This document shows, one piece after another, positions 47,806 to 59,500 of a DNA stretch of 64,000 nt. Both the position numbers and the translations under genes were made by a program. The notes below the pieces were generated by a model. It did no database searches. It had not been told where the DNA came from and saw only the letters and a list, made by a program, of their open reading frames with translations. Source of the stretch: Paracentrotus lividus (Eukaryota; Echinodermata; Echinoidea; Camarodonta; Echinidae). Numbering within the stretch: position 1 is the stretch's first letter; each line of letters begins with the position of its first letter. The stretch spans positions 36,877,300-36,941,299 of the forward strand of contig CALNVZ010003426.1 of NCBI GenBank assembly GCA_940671915.1. Reading direction: 5' to 3'.

Positions 47806-48629
47806 CCGAAGCCTTGATCGAAAGCCAAAGTCTAAAAGTAAAAGAAGAACTTTGGAATGTAATCGGAAAAACCAACTGATAGTTGATGATAATCACAAAA
47901 CAATTAGCCGATTTACACATTCATATCAATTTTAACAAACAGAGATAATCAGTGGCAGAAATTAAGCTAAACTCGCATGTGTGGAACACAGGGGTCTACA
48001 TAATAGCTTGAAGGGGTGAGCTTTTGCCCCCATTCCTTCGCATGAACAGGTGTAATGTGAGTGTGAGCGTTCATGTGCCATTCAGAGTTTGTGTATATTG
48101 AGCCACAGGTCCTACCTCCTCGGCTGTACACCGCGGCTAGTATACCGCCTTGTCTGTGTTGCGATACTACTTGGCTCGCTTGCAACTTTGTGTTTGCCGA
48201 AGTACTCCAAGTGAAAGCTAGTCTCTGGATCTTCTCGGTCATTTGGGAAAACTGATTACAGATTAATTGGCTATATCTATTTAACAATATATCTGTGCAA
48301 GAAATGGCCTGAAAATACAAGTATTTGCGATGGAATTGAATATTTGCTACGCAACGACAGAAGGGATTTTTGCCTTCATGTTTTGGGTGAGTGAAAATAA
48401 TGTTCTTGCGTAGCAGCGCTGTTGCGTAGTCCCATTTATTTACAGAACTATATAGTATATAATAAACGGGAAGTAAGTGCATTTTTTTTAGATTCATTAA
48501 AATTTTATAAAGGGAAATAATGTTTACTCAGGGGAATTGAATGTATACTTTAAAATTTGACTAAAAAGTATAATGATTGCAGTATAAAGAAATCCAATCT
48601 AGGTGAAAATGCTTTGAATGTTTATGATG
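47806..48629. other. Possible 5' untranslated region; no gene called
   Basis: This stretch is less repetitive than its surroundings. A 176-codon minus-strand frame (47967-48497) is the longest in the window but has no start context, splice sites, domain or amino-acid bias that would support it. If the promoter at 47.78 kb is real, a non-coding first exon would fall here. Confidence 0.3.
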
Positions 48630-48920
48630 ATGCCTGGATAAATGTTTGTGTGCCGGTGGTTGTGATGATGATGATGATGATGCTAATGATGGTAATGAGG
48701 ATAATGGTGATGATGATGATGATTATGATGGAAATGATGTAGATGATGGTGAAGATAACGATTATGATTCTGATAGTGTGATGATGATGATGATCGATGG
48801 TGATGACGGTGATGATGATGACGATGATGAAGATGATTGTGATGAAGGAAATGATGATGGCGATGATGATGATGATGATGACGATGATCAATGGTGATGA
48901 CGATATGATTACAATTATGA
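48630..48920. repeat. GAT/ATG trinucleotide microsatellite
   Basis: Interrupted (GATGAT)n. Asp-, Met- and Ile-rich frames in different registers are translations of the repeat. Confidence 0.95.
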
Positions 48921-49400
48921 TGGTGATTATTATTGGGATAATGGAGATTATTCTTTATTATTACTTCATTAAAGCTGAGTATAGTTTTGGCAAGATTTAC
49001 AAATGTAATAATATCAATTATTTTTATTAAAACACCAAATTGGTAAATGTTCCATAATTATGAAAATTTGAATTTGACTGTTATTGCACATTTTTTGGGC
49101 AGTGATGTTCCGGAACAATGATTTCATATATATTTAGATAATTCATGTCCAAAAAATATATGGTTAAACAGCTGAACCAAATGACTTCTCCCAAGAGAGA
49201 AAGCATTTAACCTTTTGATCCGTCACTCAATATTGGGAATGCATTCAGATCAATAGAGTTGTTTTTCTTGTGAACAAGACATTTGTTTCAGCTGTTTTAA
49301 GTATTTGCATTAATTATTCATATACTAATTTCTAAATTTCTAATTATTCTGGCATCTTTGTTGATTATATATCTCCTGTAATCTTGTACTACCCATTTGG
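48921..49400. other. No recognisable feature
   Basis: AT-rich sequence up to the MITE at 49401. Confidence 0.45.
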
Positions 49401-49659
49401 TTAAAGGAGAAGTTCACCCAGGGTTTAAATTGATTATTACTAAATGCAGAAAAATAAAAGAAAAATATGAGTGAAAGTTTGGAGAAAATCGAAGTTATGA
49501 ATATTTAAATTTTTTATTTTGTGACATCACATGCGAGCAGTTCTCTTATGAGTTATGCAGTGTAAATTCCATAAAGTGTCATTTTTTTCAGAAGAAAATT
49601 AATTATTTCACCTGTGCGGTCAATACATCATGTAACATATGTTAATATACATGCCTCTA

Positions 49660-49947
49660 CAGTGCGTCCCAAAAAGAACTGTACACTTTTGAAATGGCTG
49701 CCAAATAAAAAATATATGATTTTAGGTAATGAAACCATCCCAGTTTGGGTAAATGTGAGTAGACCGGGATGCGGGGAGGTAGTCAGGATATTTGGAGTAG
49801 AAACCAATGAATATGAATGGTCATAAACACACCCATGCAAAAAGAGAGGGATAGATAGAGAGAGAGGGAGGGAGACAGGGAGAGAAAGAAAGAAGAGAGA
49901 GGGAGGAAGACATAAAGAGAGCTCTAGAGAGAAAGAAGGAGGGAAAG

Positions 49948-49979
<32 letters not shown>

Positions 49980-50404
49980 TTAGACACACCACTGAAGGAC
50001 CTCACTAAATATACCTTGGAAAGTTACAATGCAACAATAGGAAATATATATTCCTGTTCACTCATGCACAAAATTGTAATCCCTAATTCCACAAATTTCA
50101 CTTAGTAAATCCCAACTCATCATAATTTATCAGTAATTCTGCATATCATCCTCAATTCCATAAACTCCAAATGATTTTCCTCATACAAATTGGTAGAGCA
50201 ATTCCTGCGCACTCTAATTTCCATACCCTTTACAAAAGTGGTCGCTGCTCATTCATGCATGACTTATTTTCAAAATTTTTGGTGTCATATGAAAGTTGGG
50301 ATAATGATCTAAATTTTCCATACATGTAAATTTCATTACCTAAAATCATATATTTTTTATTTGGCAGCCATTTCAAAATATACAGTTCTTTTTGGGTCGC
50401 ACTG
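49660..50404. mobile_element. Tc1/mariner-type non-autonomous element nested in a MITE
   Basis: Ends CAGTGCGTCCCAAAAAGAAC and (reverse) CAGTGCGACCCAAAAAGAAC; the inverted repeats extend at least 70 bp (TTTGAAATGGCTGCCAAATA on each arm). TA is duplicated at 49658-49659 and 50405-50406. The interior has a GA microsatellite (49845-49980) and no transposase. CAGTG ends and TA duplication fit Tc1/mariner. Confidence 0.88.
49845..49980. repeat. (GA)n microsatellite
   Basis: GAGAGAGGGAGGGAGA-type purine tract inside the nested element. Confidence 0.95.
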
Positions 50405-50693
50405 TATATAATTGACCCATTCCTTTATCAAGAACCGTGAAAAAAAGACAAATTTATGGAATTTACATACACAACACATGGGAGAGCTGCTTGCAGGTGA
50501 CGTCACAGAGTTAAAACTTTAGATATTCATAACTTTGCAATTTTTTTTTAGATTTTCTTCAAACTTTTATTCATATTTATCTTTTATTTTTCTGCATTTT
50601 TTAAAACCAATTGAATTCCAGGGTGAACTTCCCCTTTAAGGCCACATCAATATTTACTTATTATTTCCTATTTTTCAGATGTTGGTGTAAAGT

Positions 50694-50942
50694 ATGAAAG
50701 GTCAATCCGAGGAGGTCATGAACTCTGACCCCAACAGGCAGACCTTTCCACTCATCACTGGAGGGGCAACTCTTCCTTCCCTCCCAGATGATAGCCTGTC
50801 CTCCCCTTCAAGGGAAGTGGAATCTTTCTCCTCAAATAGCAAGTCTTCAATAGAGCTGCCTAGATTACCCCAACCAAGGGAGGAGTTGGCTCCTCCACCT
50901 GGGAGGGACAATGACAGAGCATTAAAACCAAGTCTCCCCATG
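50694..50942 (+). CDS. EF-hand gene, coding exon 1
   Basis: The acceptor TTCCTATTTTTCAG ends at 50678, so the exon starts at 50679. It opens with a four-codon upstream frame (ATG TTG GTG TAA, 50679-50690). The main ATG follows three bases later. 83 codons, Ser/Pro/Glu-rich, to CCCATG|GTGAGT in phase 0. The upstream frame could lower translation of the main one. Confidence 0.8.
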
Positions 50943-53900
50943 GTGAGTAGTCTCTTCATTGCAATTTAAATGACTCTCAAATAAAAATGTGATTATGATG
51001 ATTCACAATATGCCACATTAAAGACTGGTGGATCCAGGTACCTGTAGGGACTCATTGGATGCTCACCCCAATTTTTTGAAAACCATTAAAAAAAGTACAT
51101 GTGAACCTTAGAAAATTTTAGCTGTGCCCCTTATTTTTTCCGCACACTCGGGGACATAATATGTGGGTTTAGAAATACAAACATATTTCTGTCTTTTATA
51201 AACCATACAAATCAAAATAAACCAGGAACCATGGCAGGGGTATTAAAAGTTTGTATTTTGAATGTTTCGATAATACAATATGTAGCGTAATGTGTCATAT
51301 TCTACAATTCTTATCAAGTTTAGAACTTTAGGTCAAGGGAATATTTTGTTGTAATGTAAATTCTTGTCTGAAAATCTGCAAATATTTAAAACTGTAAATC
51401 TTAAAATTATACGACACACTTGTATACACTCTACAATATCTTCTGTAATTAATCTGAGAAAAATGAAATAATATATAAATGTCCTTTCCAGAGGTATGAC
51501 CTGACTGATTATATGATCAACCATTTACATATCGAACAGGTAACAGTTTGGCGAAGATGATTGAAAAACTTTGATTTTCTTGTTTGAGTTTTTGAGAATT
51601 TTCCTATCAAGCATTTACATGTACATACTTTATTTTGGTAACCCTCCTTGCTTTAAACACCTTAAAACGTTTCACTTTCTTGTATTATTAGAAGTTATCA
51701 TATTTTTACAGTGCATGTGTGAGGGGTATGATATCTTGGCATCTTGTGTGCTATCTCAATTTGAAAACTCTTTATAGTTTTAATTTGCGTACAGTGTCAC
51801 TGTACTGCAGTCTGGGAATAATTGGTACTTTTGATTTTGATTTTACTTTTATTATTATGTTTAATAAAAAGAATATTTATTTTTATTTATTCATTTTTAT
51901 TTATTATTATTTATTTTATTTTATTTATTTATTTATTTATTTATTTATTTTATATATTTGGGAATATCATTACACTTCACCTGGGGTGTGAGGGGTAGCT
52001 TGATTACTTATATATTTCTTCTTGCATGGATTTTCCAATAAACTAGAATAAGATTTGCTTTTCATTATTTCAAAATATGTGTGAATATCATGTTACCTTA
52101 TATTATCAAACCTTTTGACTTCTTTGAGTTTTTTTTTTCTTCATAGAATTTTTACCCAATAGGCATACAATTTATATGGTTGCACTCTTTTACTGGTACT
52201 TTGAATATAAATTTCTTTCCAATCTGTTGTGAAGTCTGTATTGAAATTAGATGTCACACAAAAAGTCGTAGAATTTTCCATGTCTGTGCATCTGCTAATA
52301 CATTGTAAAGTGCGTTTGATATCATCCTGATCAGAAGGAAGCTTGAATAGTGACGAGTAATAGGAAGTATGTTTGCTGGTTACATTATGTGATAAGTCCT
52401 GAGAAATGACTGTAGTTTATTCTTAAAAGAAAATTTAAAATAAAACAAGTTCATTTGAGATCGATCAGGTCAAAATTAGACACAAGTTGCCATGGAAAGA
52501 GTCAAGGAAATTCTGCAAAATAATCAATATTTGAATGCTTTCCCTTTATCGTTTTCACTCTATTTTTCGGAGCTCACTGAAGATTTAGAATACATAGAAA
52601 AAGATATTTCCCCCACAAATTTGACATCTTTTCATATTTTGCTGATCAATATCCTTGACTCAAATTGGTCATTGCTCGGCAGCTTGTGTCTCATTTTAAA
52701 TATGATAAATCACATGTAATGTATGCTTTGTACTTACAGGTGCGTAAATCTCGTTATGGGCGCACTGGACCAGCACCCGATCCTGACCGGGATGAACTAG
52801 CTGAAAGGTTCAATGCTAAAGAGTCTCTACCCTATCAGCCCTCAATTTTCAGGTGAATAAATGACTATTCCCATTAATGACTTTTTTAAAACAATTAATT
52901 CACCATTTCAATGTACATATAAATGAAGGATTGGAAATAAAGGTGATTTAAGAAATATTATAGAAAACAAGGTTTGACAAGGTTTGGGTGGAAAATTGTC
53001 TGGAACGTAACACGAGATGCGCTGCCTGACCACATCACAATCATAGTCTACTAGGATGGAGAGAACTGATCAGTTCTCCTAGAGTCATATAGCATCTTTG
53101 CCACAAGTGATAAGGCTCTTAGCTTGGTCCTGAAGAATTTTATTATAACAGGAGTGGACTGTATTAGGTTTGCCTGTACTGTTTAAGGGGAATGAAATAC
53201 ACTCTAAATGTGGAAGTGTGAAAAACCACTCTAAAAGAGCTAAAGCTCACTCTTTCAAAGAGCCGTATAAATGACCAATCTTTTTAGAGTGAATCTCACT
53301 CTTAAGAAAGAGTGACATAATTCACTCGTTGAAAGAGTGAGATTCACTCTAAAAGATTGGTCACTCATACGGCTCTTTGAAAGATTGAGCTTTAGCTCTT
53401 TTAGAGTGGTTTTTCACTCTTCCATATAGGAGTGGCTGGAGGAAATAATCAACATTTTTACAGGTGAGGAAATGCTAGATGCTAAGTCAACTCCTGCGAA
53501 GTGAAATATGCTTAAATTTGATTACTCGTGCATGTCTAGACTCTAGTCTATCACTCTGTTACATCTCCAGCGGCCTAGCCCAGGCACTGGACTCTTCGCT
53601 GGCAGCTAGAGGCCAGCCGAGCCGGTCGAGCGCGGCTGGCCTCTACAAGTACAAGCGAAGAGCGCCCTGGGCTACCAGCGGGCTTGCCTTCACCGGTAGG
53701 CCTACCGTTTACCGTAAAATTAACAGCTAAACACACCTCACGAGGTCAAATTTAAGCATCTTTCACGTCGCAGGAGTTTACTTGGCATCTAGCATTTCCT
53801 CACCTTTTAAGATGTTGATTATTTCCTCCGAAAAATTCCACTCCTGCATGCATCTGTGGTTGTCCACCGGCCATGTTGAAATGTGGTTGTTACGGCAAAA

Positions 53901-56538
53901 ATGTTCAGCATGCATTGCGCAAGCGCACAGCGCGAAAATAGCCGTTCCTGATTGGTCAAAATTTAGCTCTTTGAAAGAGCGGCGTTTTCGACTCACTCCT
54001 TCGAGAGCGGGCGTCCCTCTGATACCGGAGTGAGTCGTGGAAACATATTTTCACTCTTAAAGAGCTGAACTACACTCGATTAGAGTTAAATCAATCTAGC
54101 TCGAAATTTCGAGCGATTTTTCACTCTTTTACATTAAGAGTGTATGTTATTGAATTCATTGGATTTCCCCATTAACAATAATGATAAATACACAATAATA
54201 AATACACACTAATAATGTGTAGATTTGGTTTGTCAAATACTTTTTGGCATTATATGAAAGTTTCTTAAATCTTCATACCTTTACATGTAGGCAGTCAGAT
54301 AGTAGCATTATCTTAGATATTGTACAAAGAGCATTAAAGGAGAGAAGCAATGATTGCTGTTGATACTCTCCTTTGAAAACAGATACATATTGACATTTGT
54401 CTGAGTGCTCTTGTATTAAACCAGTGTTACCTTTCCATCTGCTGGAGCCAAATGGGTGTTGACCCATTGACAACAAAATGCTCTCCTTTCCATAGAGGTC
54501 AAACGAGAGATGCTTTCCAAAGGTCTTAATGAATCACTTTTTAATCCTACAATTGGCACCAATTATATTTTTATTCAACTCTTGCAACCTTGAAAAGAAA
54601 ATTTTAAAAATCAATACTCAATGACACATTATCAATGGAAGTGACAAAATGCATCTTAGAATCTGCCATTTTGTATGTCAAAATGGTGATTACTCTATTT
54701 TCTTTGCTTTGCAAATTTAGAGATTTCAGTGATTATTTTCATTAAACAATGTGTAATGCACCACACAAGTAGTAGATGAAATAATATTTTTTCCCCTTTC
54801 TCTAATGTAGCATTCTGGTTTCAAAGATAATTGCCAAGAATCACTAAAAGGTGATATTTATGCAGGAACACACACTATTCCCATGTTCAGTTGGTTAATA
54901 TATCGGTTACAGCCCACAAGACCGACACCCACGGGTCCGATTGGACGAGGACTGACTGACCCCACGATGTCCGCAGTAAAGTAAAATTGGCCCAACAGAA
55001 TCGACTATAACTTTAGTGCCCACGGAGACCGACAGCTCACCGCTAGACCCGCACTCAGCATCAAACAGGCCCCACGAGACGGACGAATCTGACAGGACGA
55101 TAATTATGAAGCTGAGAAGAAGCGCATGGCCCGCACGACACCGACGTAGAGGCAACCACGGGCCGGAGCCAATTACTGAAGTATACGCGCACGAGTCAGA
55201 AAAGGGCGTCTAAAAGGCAAGAAAGGGGTGGAACGAGGGAGAGAGGAGACATGGCAATTAAGGGCCAAGAAAAAAAAAAAAAATAAGAAAGGAAATGGGG
55301 TGGAGAAGGCGAAACAGAGAGATAATGAAATCAAAGAAACTGAGGAGGCAGGTGACAACGGCAGGTTCGAACAAGTCATAGGCTTTGGAAGATTTTCAGG
55401 GAGGGGGGGGGTCAATTTTTGTACCAACTATTTCGGGAAGTTTTTTATTACCCCCTCCCCCCCGCCTCCCCTCCCCCACGTTGACAGAGGTTTGTGAAAA
55501 AGAAGAAAGAGGAAATAAATTGTCGGACCTAATCAAGCTAAGTTATTTTACCTTGTATCTTATTTACTTATTTGTGTGTGTGTGCGTGTGTGTGTGTGTG
55601 TGTGTGCTTTATCATTCTTATTGAATGTTGATATGCGGAAGCGGAATAGTTACAAGGGAAGTAAACAAAAAAGGTGGGGAAGGGCAACAGAGCGCGAATA
55701 GTGAGCTAGGAAAAATACATTATATGGGAGCCTAATTTTTTTTTTTAGGGGGGGGTCCAGGCCTGCCGGGCCACCTTGATCGCGGCGGCGGGGGGGGGGG
55801 GGGGTCATTACAAAACCTCCTGTTACGTACCTGGTCCTTATGGTTCTTGCTTCTAGTCTCTGTTTGCGCCTTCCCCTTTTTTGTGTTACTTCCCTTGTAA
55901 TTTCTATCCCTCCCTCTTTTCTCCCCCTTTTTAGATGTCCCTGTTTTGCCTACCCGATAAGGGGGGGGGAGGGGGGGGGTGGGCATGGCCTCATGTGCCC
56001 GATGATTACCCCTGGATATATTCGCTTGTTTCGTTTTCATGGGCACCTAAAAACGTCTGATTCGTGGGTAATACTTTCATGTAACGTCGGTCTCGTGGGC
56101 TGTTTTGCTCTACCGTCGGTGTCTTGGGCCTTATTTGCGAATTTTCTGTCTCGTGCACTGCTGGGTCATATTATTGTGGTGTCGGTCTCGTGGGTGTGTT
56201 TGTTCTAGTGTCGGTCTTAGGGGTCTTTATTTGCTAGCGTCGGTCTAATAGGCCTTTTTTGTCTAGTGTCGGACTAATGGGCCGTCTATCTCGTGGGTGT
56301 CGGTCTTGTGGGATGACCCCAATATATCATTCTAAGAGACTTATGCCCTTCTTGCTCTCAGTAGATGCTGTATCCATTTCATTCTCAGACCTCTTTGATA
56401 TTGACTGATACCTGGTATTCACTATTCAAACACATAGATGACAATAGATAGCTTCATGTAATTTGTTTAGATATTACATAATAGTCCTTAAGAGCTACCC
56501 AGATACATGTAATTAAAGATTAGTCTTTGCTCTTAGAG

Positions 56539-56570
<32 letters not shown>

Positions 56571-59500
56571 TTCCTTTTATCTATATTTCATTTGTTGTAG
56601 TGGATAAGAATCATTAGAAATTGATGATCATTGTACATGTTTCATAGTCTCCCTTTTCTCCTTATAATAATACAAATTGTGTCAGACTTGGGTTAAAAAT
56701 CAATTTAGTTTTGTATATGTCTGTACCCCTAGTTTATTACTCTGAATTATGAAAATAGTCTTAAATCAGCATAATGCAGAAAAAAATGTTAAAACTTGCT
56801 CACCAGTACAGTGAGGAAGTGTCAATATAAAACCAAACCTGGACTTTTTTTTAATTCTCTTCATACTTTTAGAATAAACAGACATTTGTTTATTATAAAC
56901 TGAATACCAAGACTATATCAGATTATCACTCCTTAGAAAAAAAAAATCAATAATTTTCTCAGAGTTCTTGAGACTGCTCATGATATGGTATAAAAGAATA
57001 GATCCATTCAACCTTGTTACTAGAAGACCAGTGCAATGTAATTCTTTGTACATATAACTACATGTATGTATCTTTTCACTGTTCCTTTAATTGGTCTTTA
57101 TTACTGGCTACTACTACCATGTTGTCAGATTACAAATGAACAAGGCATGATATATTGACCAAGCAGCAAGTGAACTATCATCAACACTTTGCCTTTCTAG
57201 ATACATTTAATATGCCTTGTAATCAGTTAATATATTTAACAGTTTTCTTATAGCAATTATCACTGAAGCACACTGTAAAATAATTTTAAAAATATTTCTG
57301 GTACCTTAATTTCCCCAGATTTTGTGTAAAGATATGTATGCACAAGTTAAAAAAACACAATGTATGAGCATGCTTATTTAAGCATGTTTTGAACAGGTTA
57401 CTTTTTGGTTGTAGATTGTGCATCTTAAAATTTAGAATCCATGAATATATGTTTTGAGGCTGCTCAGCAAAATGTGAAAATAACAGCATTTAAAGTATGC
57501 GAGTACCATCGATTCAACAGAAAGTTGAGCTAGTTTGAATAAAAATATGGGTTCTAGGACAATTACCCCCAGACAACTACCCCTCTCAAAAATCTACCCC
57601 CTAACTCTACACCTAATAGGCCTACTATTTTTAGGGCCGGGGTGGTTATCCTCGGGGAATTTTCCAGGGGTAGTTGTGCTGATGTAGAAGATATGCATGT
57701 ACATTTGTAGCATCTTAAAAAAACCTTTTATTTTGTCTTTATACAGGTCATCGACTGTAATGAAATCAGTATCGATTCAGAAGAAGAAAGATTCATCACA
57801 TCTTGCCATCCAATCCACTTCATTCCAAAAGAACAAACAGAGAGCTGTACCAATTCACACAAAACCATTCCTATGGTCTCAGATAGAAGAGGCTGGCAGG
57901 CCTACAGAGTAAGTAATGAAGATATCTTAAAATCACTAAACCATCCCCTTTTAAAACATCTATGTATGTGGGCCAGTTTTTAAAAATCAGATTCGCTAAA
58001 GAACTAATGAATCAATGTTGAATGACATGGTTCCGTGTACTCTAGCATTAAAAAAAAAATTGAGTGCAACTTATATAAATTGCTAGATAAAACTTTTTAT
58101 GCAATAGGGATTTTATAACCCAGTGAGGGATAAAATTCAGTACCAACTGTAGGCATTTTCCCTTTAAGAGCTTAGGCTTGTGAAACAGAGTATTCTGAGA
58201 GATTACATTTGGCAAAAAAAACAAGAAAAAAAAAAAGAAAAAGAAAAAGGGAAAACCTTCACATCCTTGACTTATTTATCATTTATTTATTTAATTTGGG
58301 GCTTCCTGAAGGTACTTGCAGAACAAATAAAGTTTATAAGTAATATTCAAATAATATTTAAAGGTATTCCGTGAAATGAGCTGCAATTTCCTTCTCTTTC
58401 CAGGGAACAGAGTTTGCCAGAGAAGTTTCTTGCCGAGAAGGAGCGTCTGTTTAAGGTCAGAGGTCAAAAGAGGCGCATGGCCCAACCTGTTCATAGGCAG
58501 AAGTACAGTGACCTTCACATAGGGGGTCACTCACAAAGCATGTCGCACAAGTAAGTATCATTTCTAGTGTGTTAAGTAATTCTAAGCCAATGGTATAACG
58601 TAATATAAAATCATATGCAGAACAAGAGTTTTCGTGCTTTGAGGGTTGTCTTTATTCCAGGCCTACAATCACTGCAAGTATACCAAAATATATTGTAATT
58701 GCACATATAGTTATGGCTAAAACAGGGTTATCTTACTTTATTCCAGTAACAATATGCCTTTAAAGGGGAAGTTTACTCAAATCATACTTTTAAAAATTCA
58801 AATTCAGTATACCAAAATATATTGTAATTGCACATATAGTTATGGCTAAAACAGGGTTATCTTACTTTATTCCAGTAACAATATGCCTTTAAAGGGGAAG
58901 TTTGCTCAAATCATACTTTTAAAAATTCAAAAAGTAAAAGTTGTCTACAGATTGCTGCAAAAAATATAGAAATCTGATAAGAAATAAAGGAATAGTGACA
59001 TTTTGAAACTTTTAACTAGACTTCCCATTTAATCTTAACCTGTTGGACACGAGCTGATTTGTCTATAACACACATTTCCTATAGACCTATAGACCTCGGC
59101 CCGAATATATTCGGGCTCAGTCCCCAACAGGTTAAAGACTTATTTCCACCAGTTGCATGTAAGACTTGTTCATCATGCTGTTATTATTTTATTCTACTCC
59201 TATATTTTGTCCCATATGCTAGAGATTTTGGTTGTCAAAACTGTCTAGTTCTGTTCCTATCAGTGCCATTCTCTTCCCTCTTATTTTTGTTTCTCAGGTT
59301 AGATTACCGAGATGAGTATGATAAAGTAAAGAATGCTGTGCTACCAATAGAGGCTCAGGATCTTTTTCTTGGAAGGGGACTCACCTTCCCAAGGTATAAC
59401 TCCTTATTTTTTGCTTGATTTGTGGATCAAATTTATTTTGATCAGTAAATGAGTAAAGTCTTTGAATAAAGTCCATTGTTTAATCAAATGAAATGGTTGC

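Larger units (their letters stand above)
49401..50639. mobile_element. TTAA-flanked foldback MITE (family A, interrupted copy)
   Basis: Ends TTAA|AGGAGAAGTTCACCCAGG and CCAGGGTGAACTTCCCCT|TTAA. Without the insertion at 49660-50404 it is about 490 bp and aligns along its length, in the opposite orientation, with the copy at 1687-2191 (for example TGTAAATTCCATAAAGTGTC, ACCTGTGCGGTC, TTATCAAGAACC). Its right end is 39 bp before the first coding exon of the EF-hand gene. Confidence 0.9.
52853..57746 (+). other. Intron 2 of the EF-hand gene (4.9 kb)
   Basis: Holds two large foldback elements (53183-54175 and 54905-56320), a T run (56540-56564) and a small hairpin repeat (57549-57680). 56330-57540 has no other recognisable content. 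Confidence 0.7.

Noticed and set aside
47967..48497. 176-codon minus-strand frame, the longest in the window
   Set aside because: No start context, splice sites, domain or compositional signal; upstream region of the EF-hand gene more likely.
48646..48897. Asp-rich acidic frame
   Set aside because: Translation of a GAT microsatellite.
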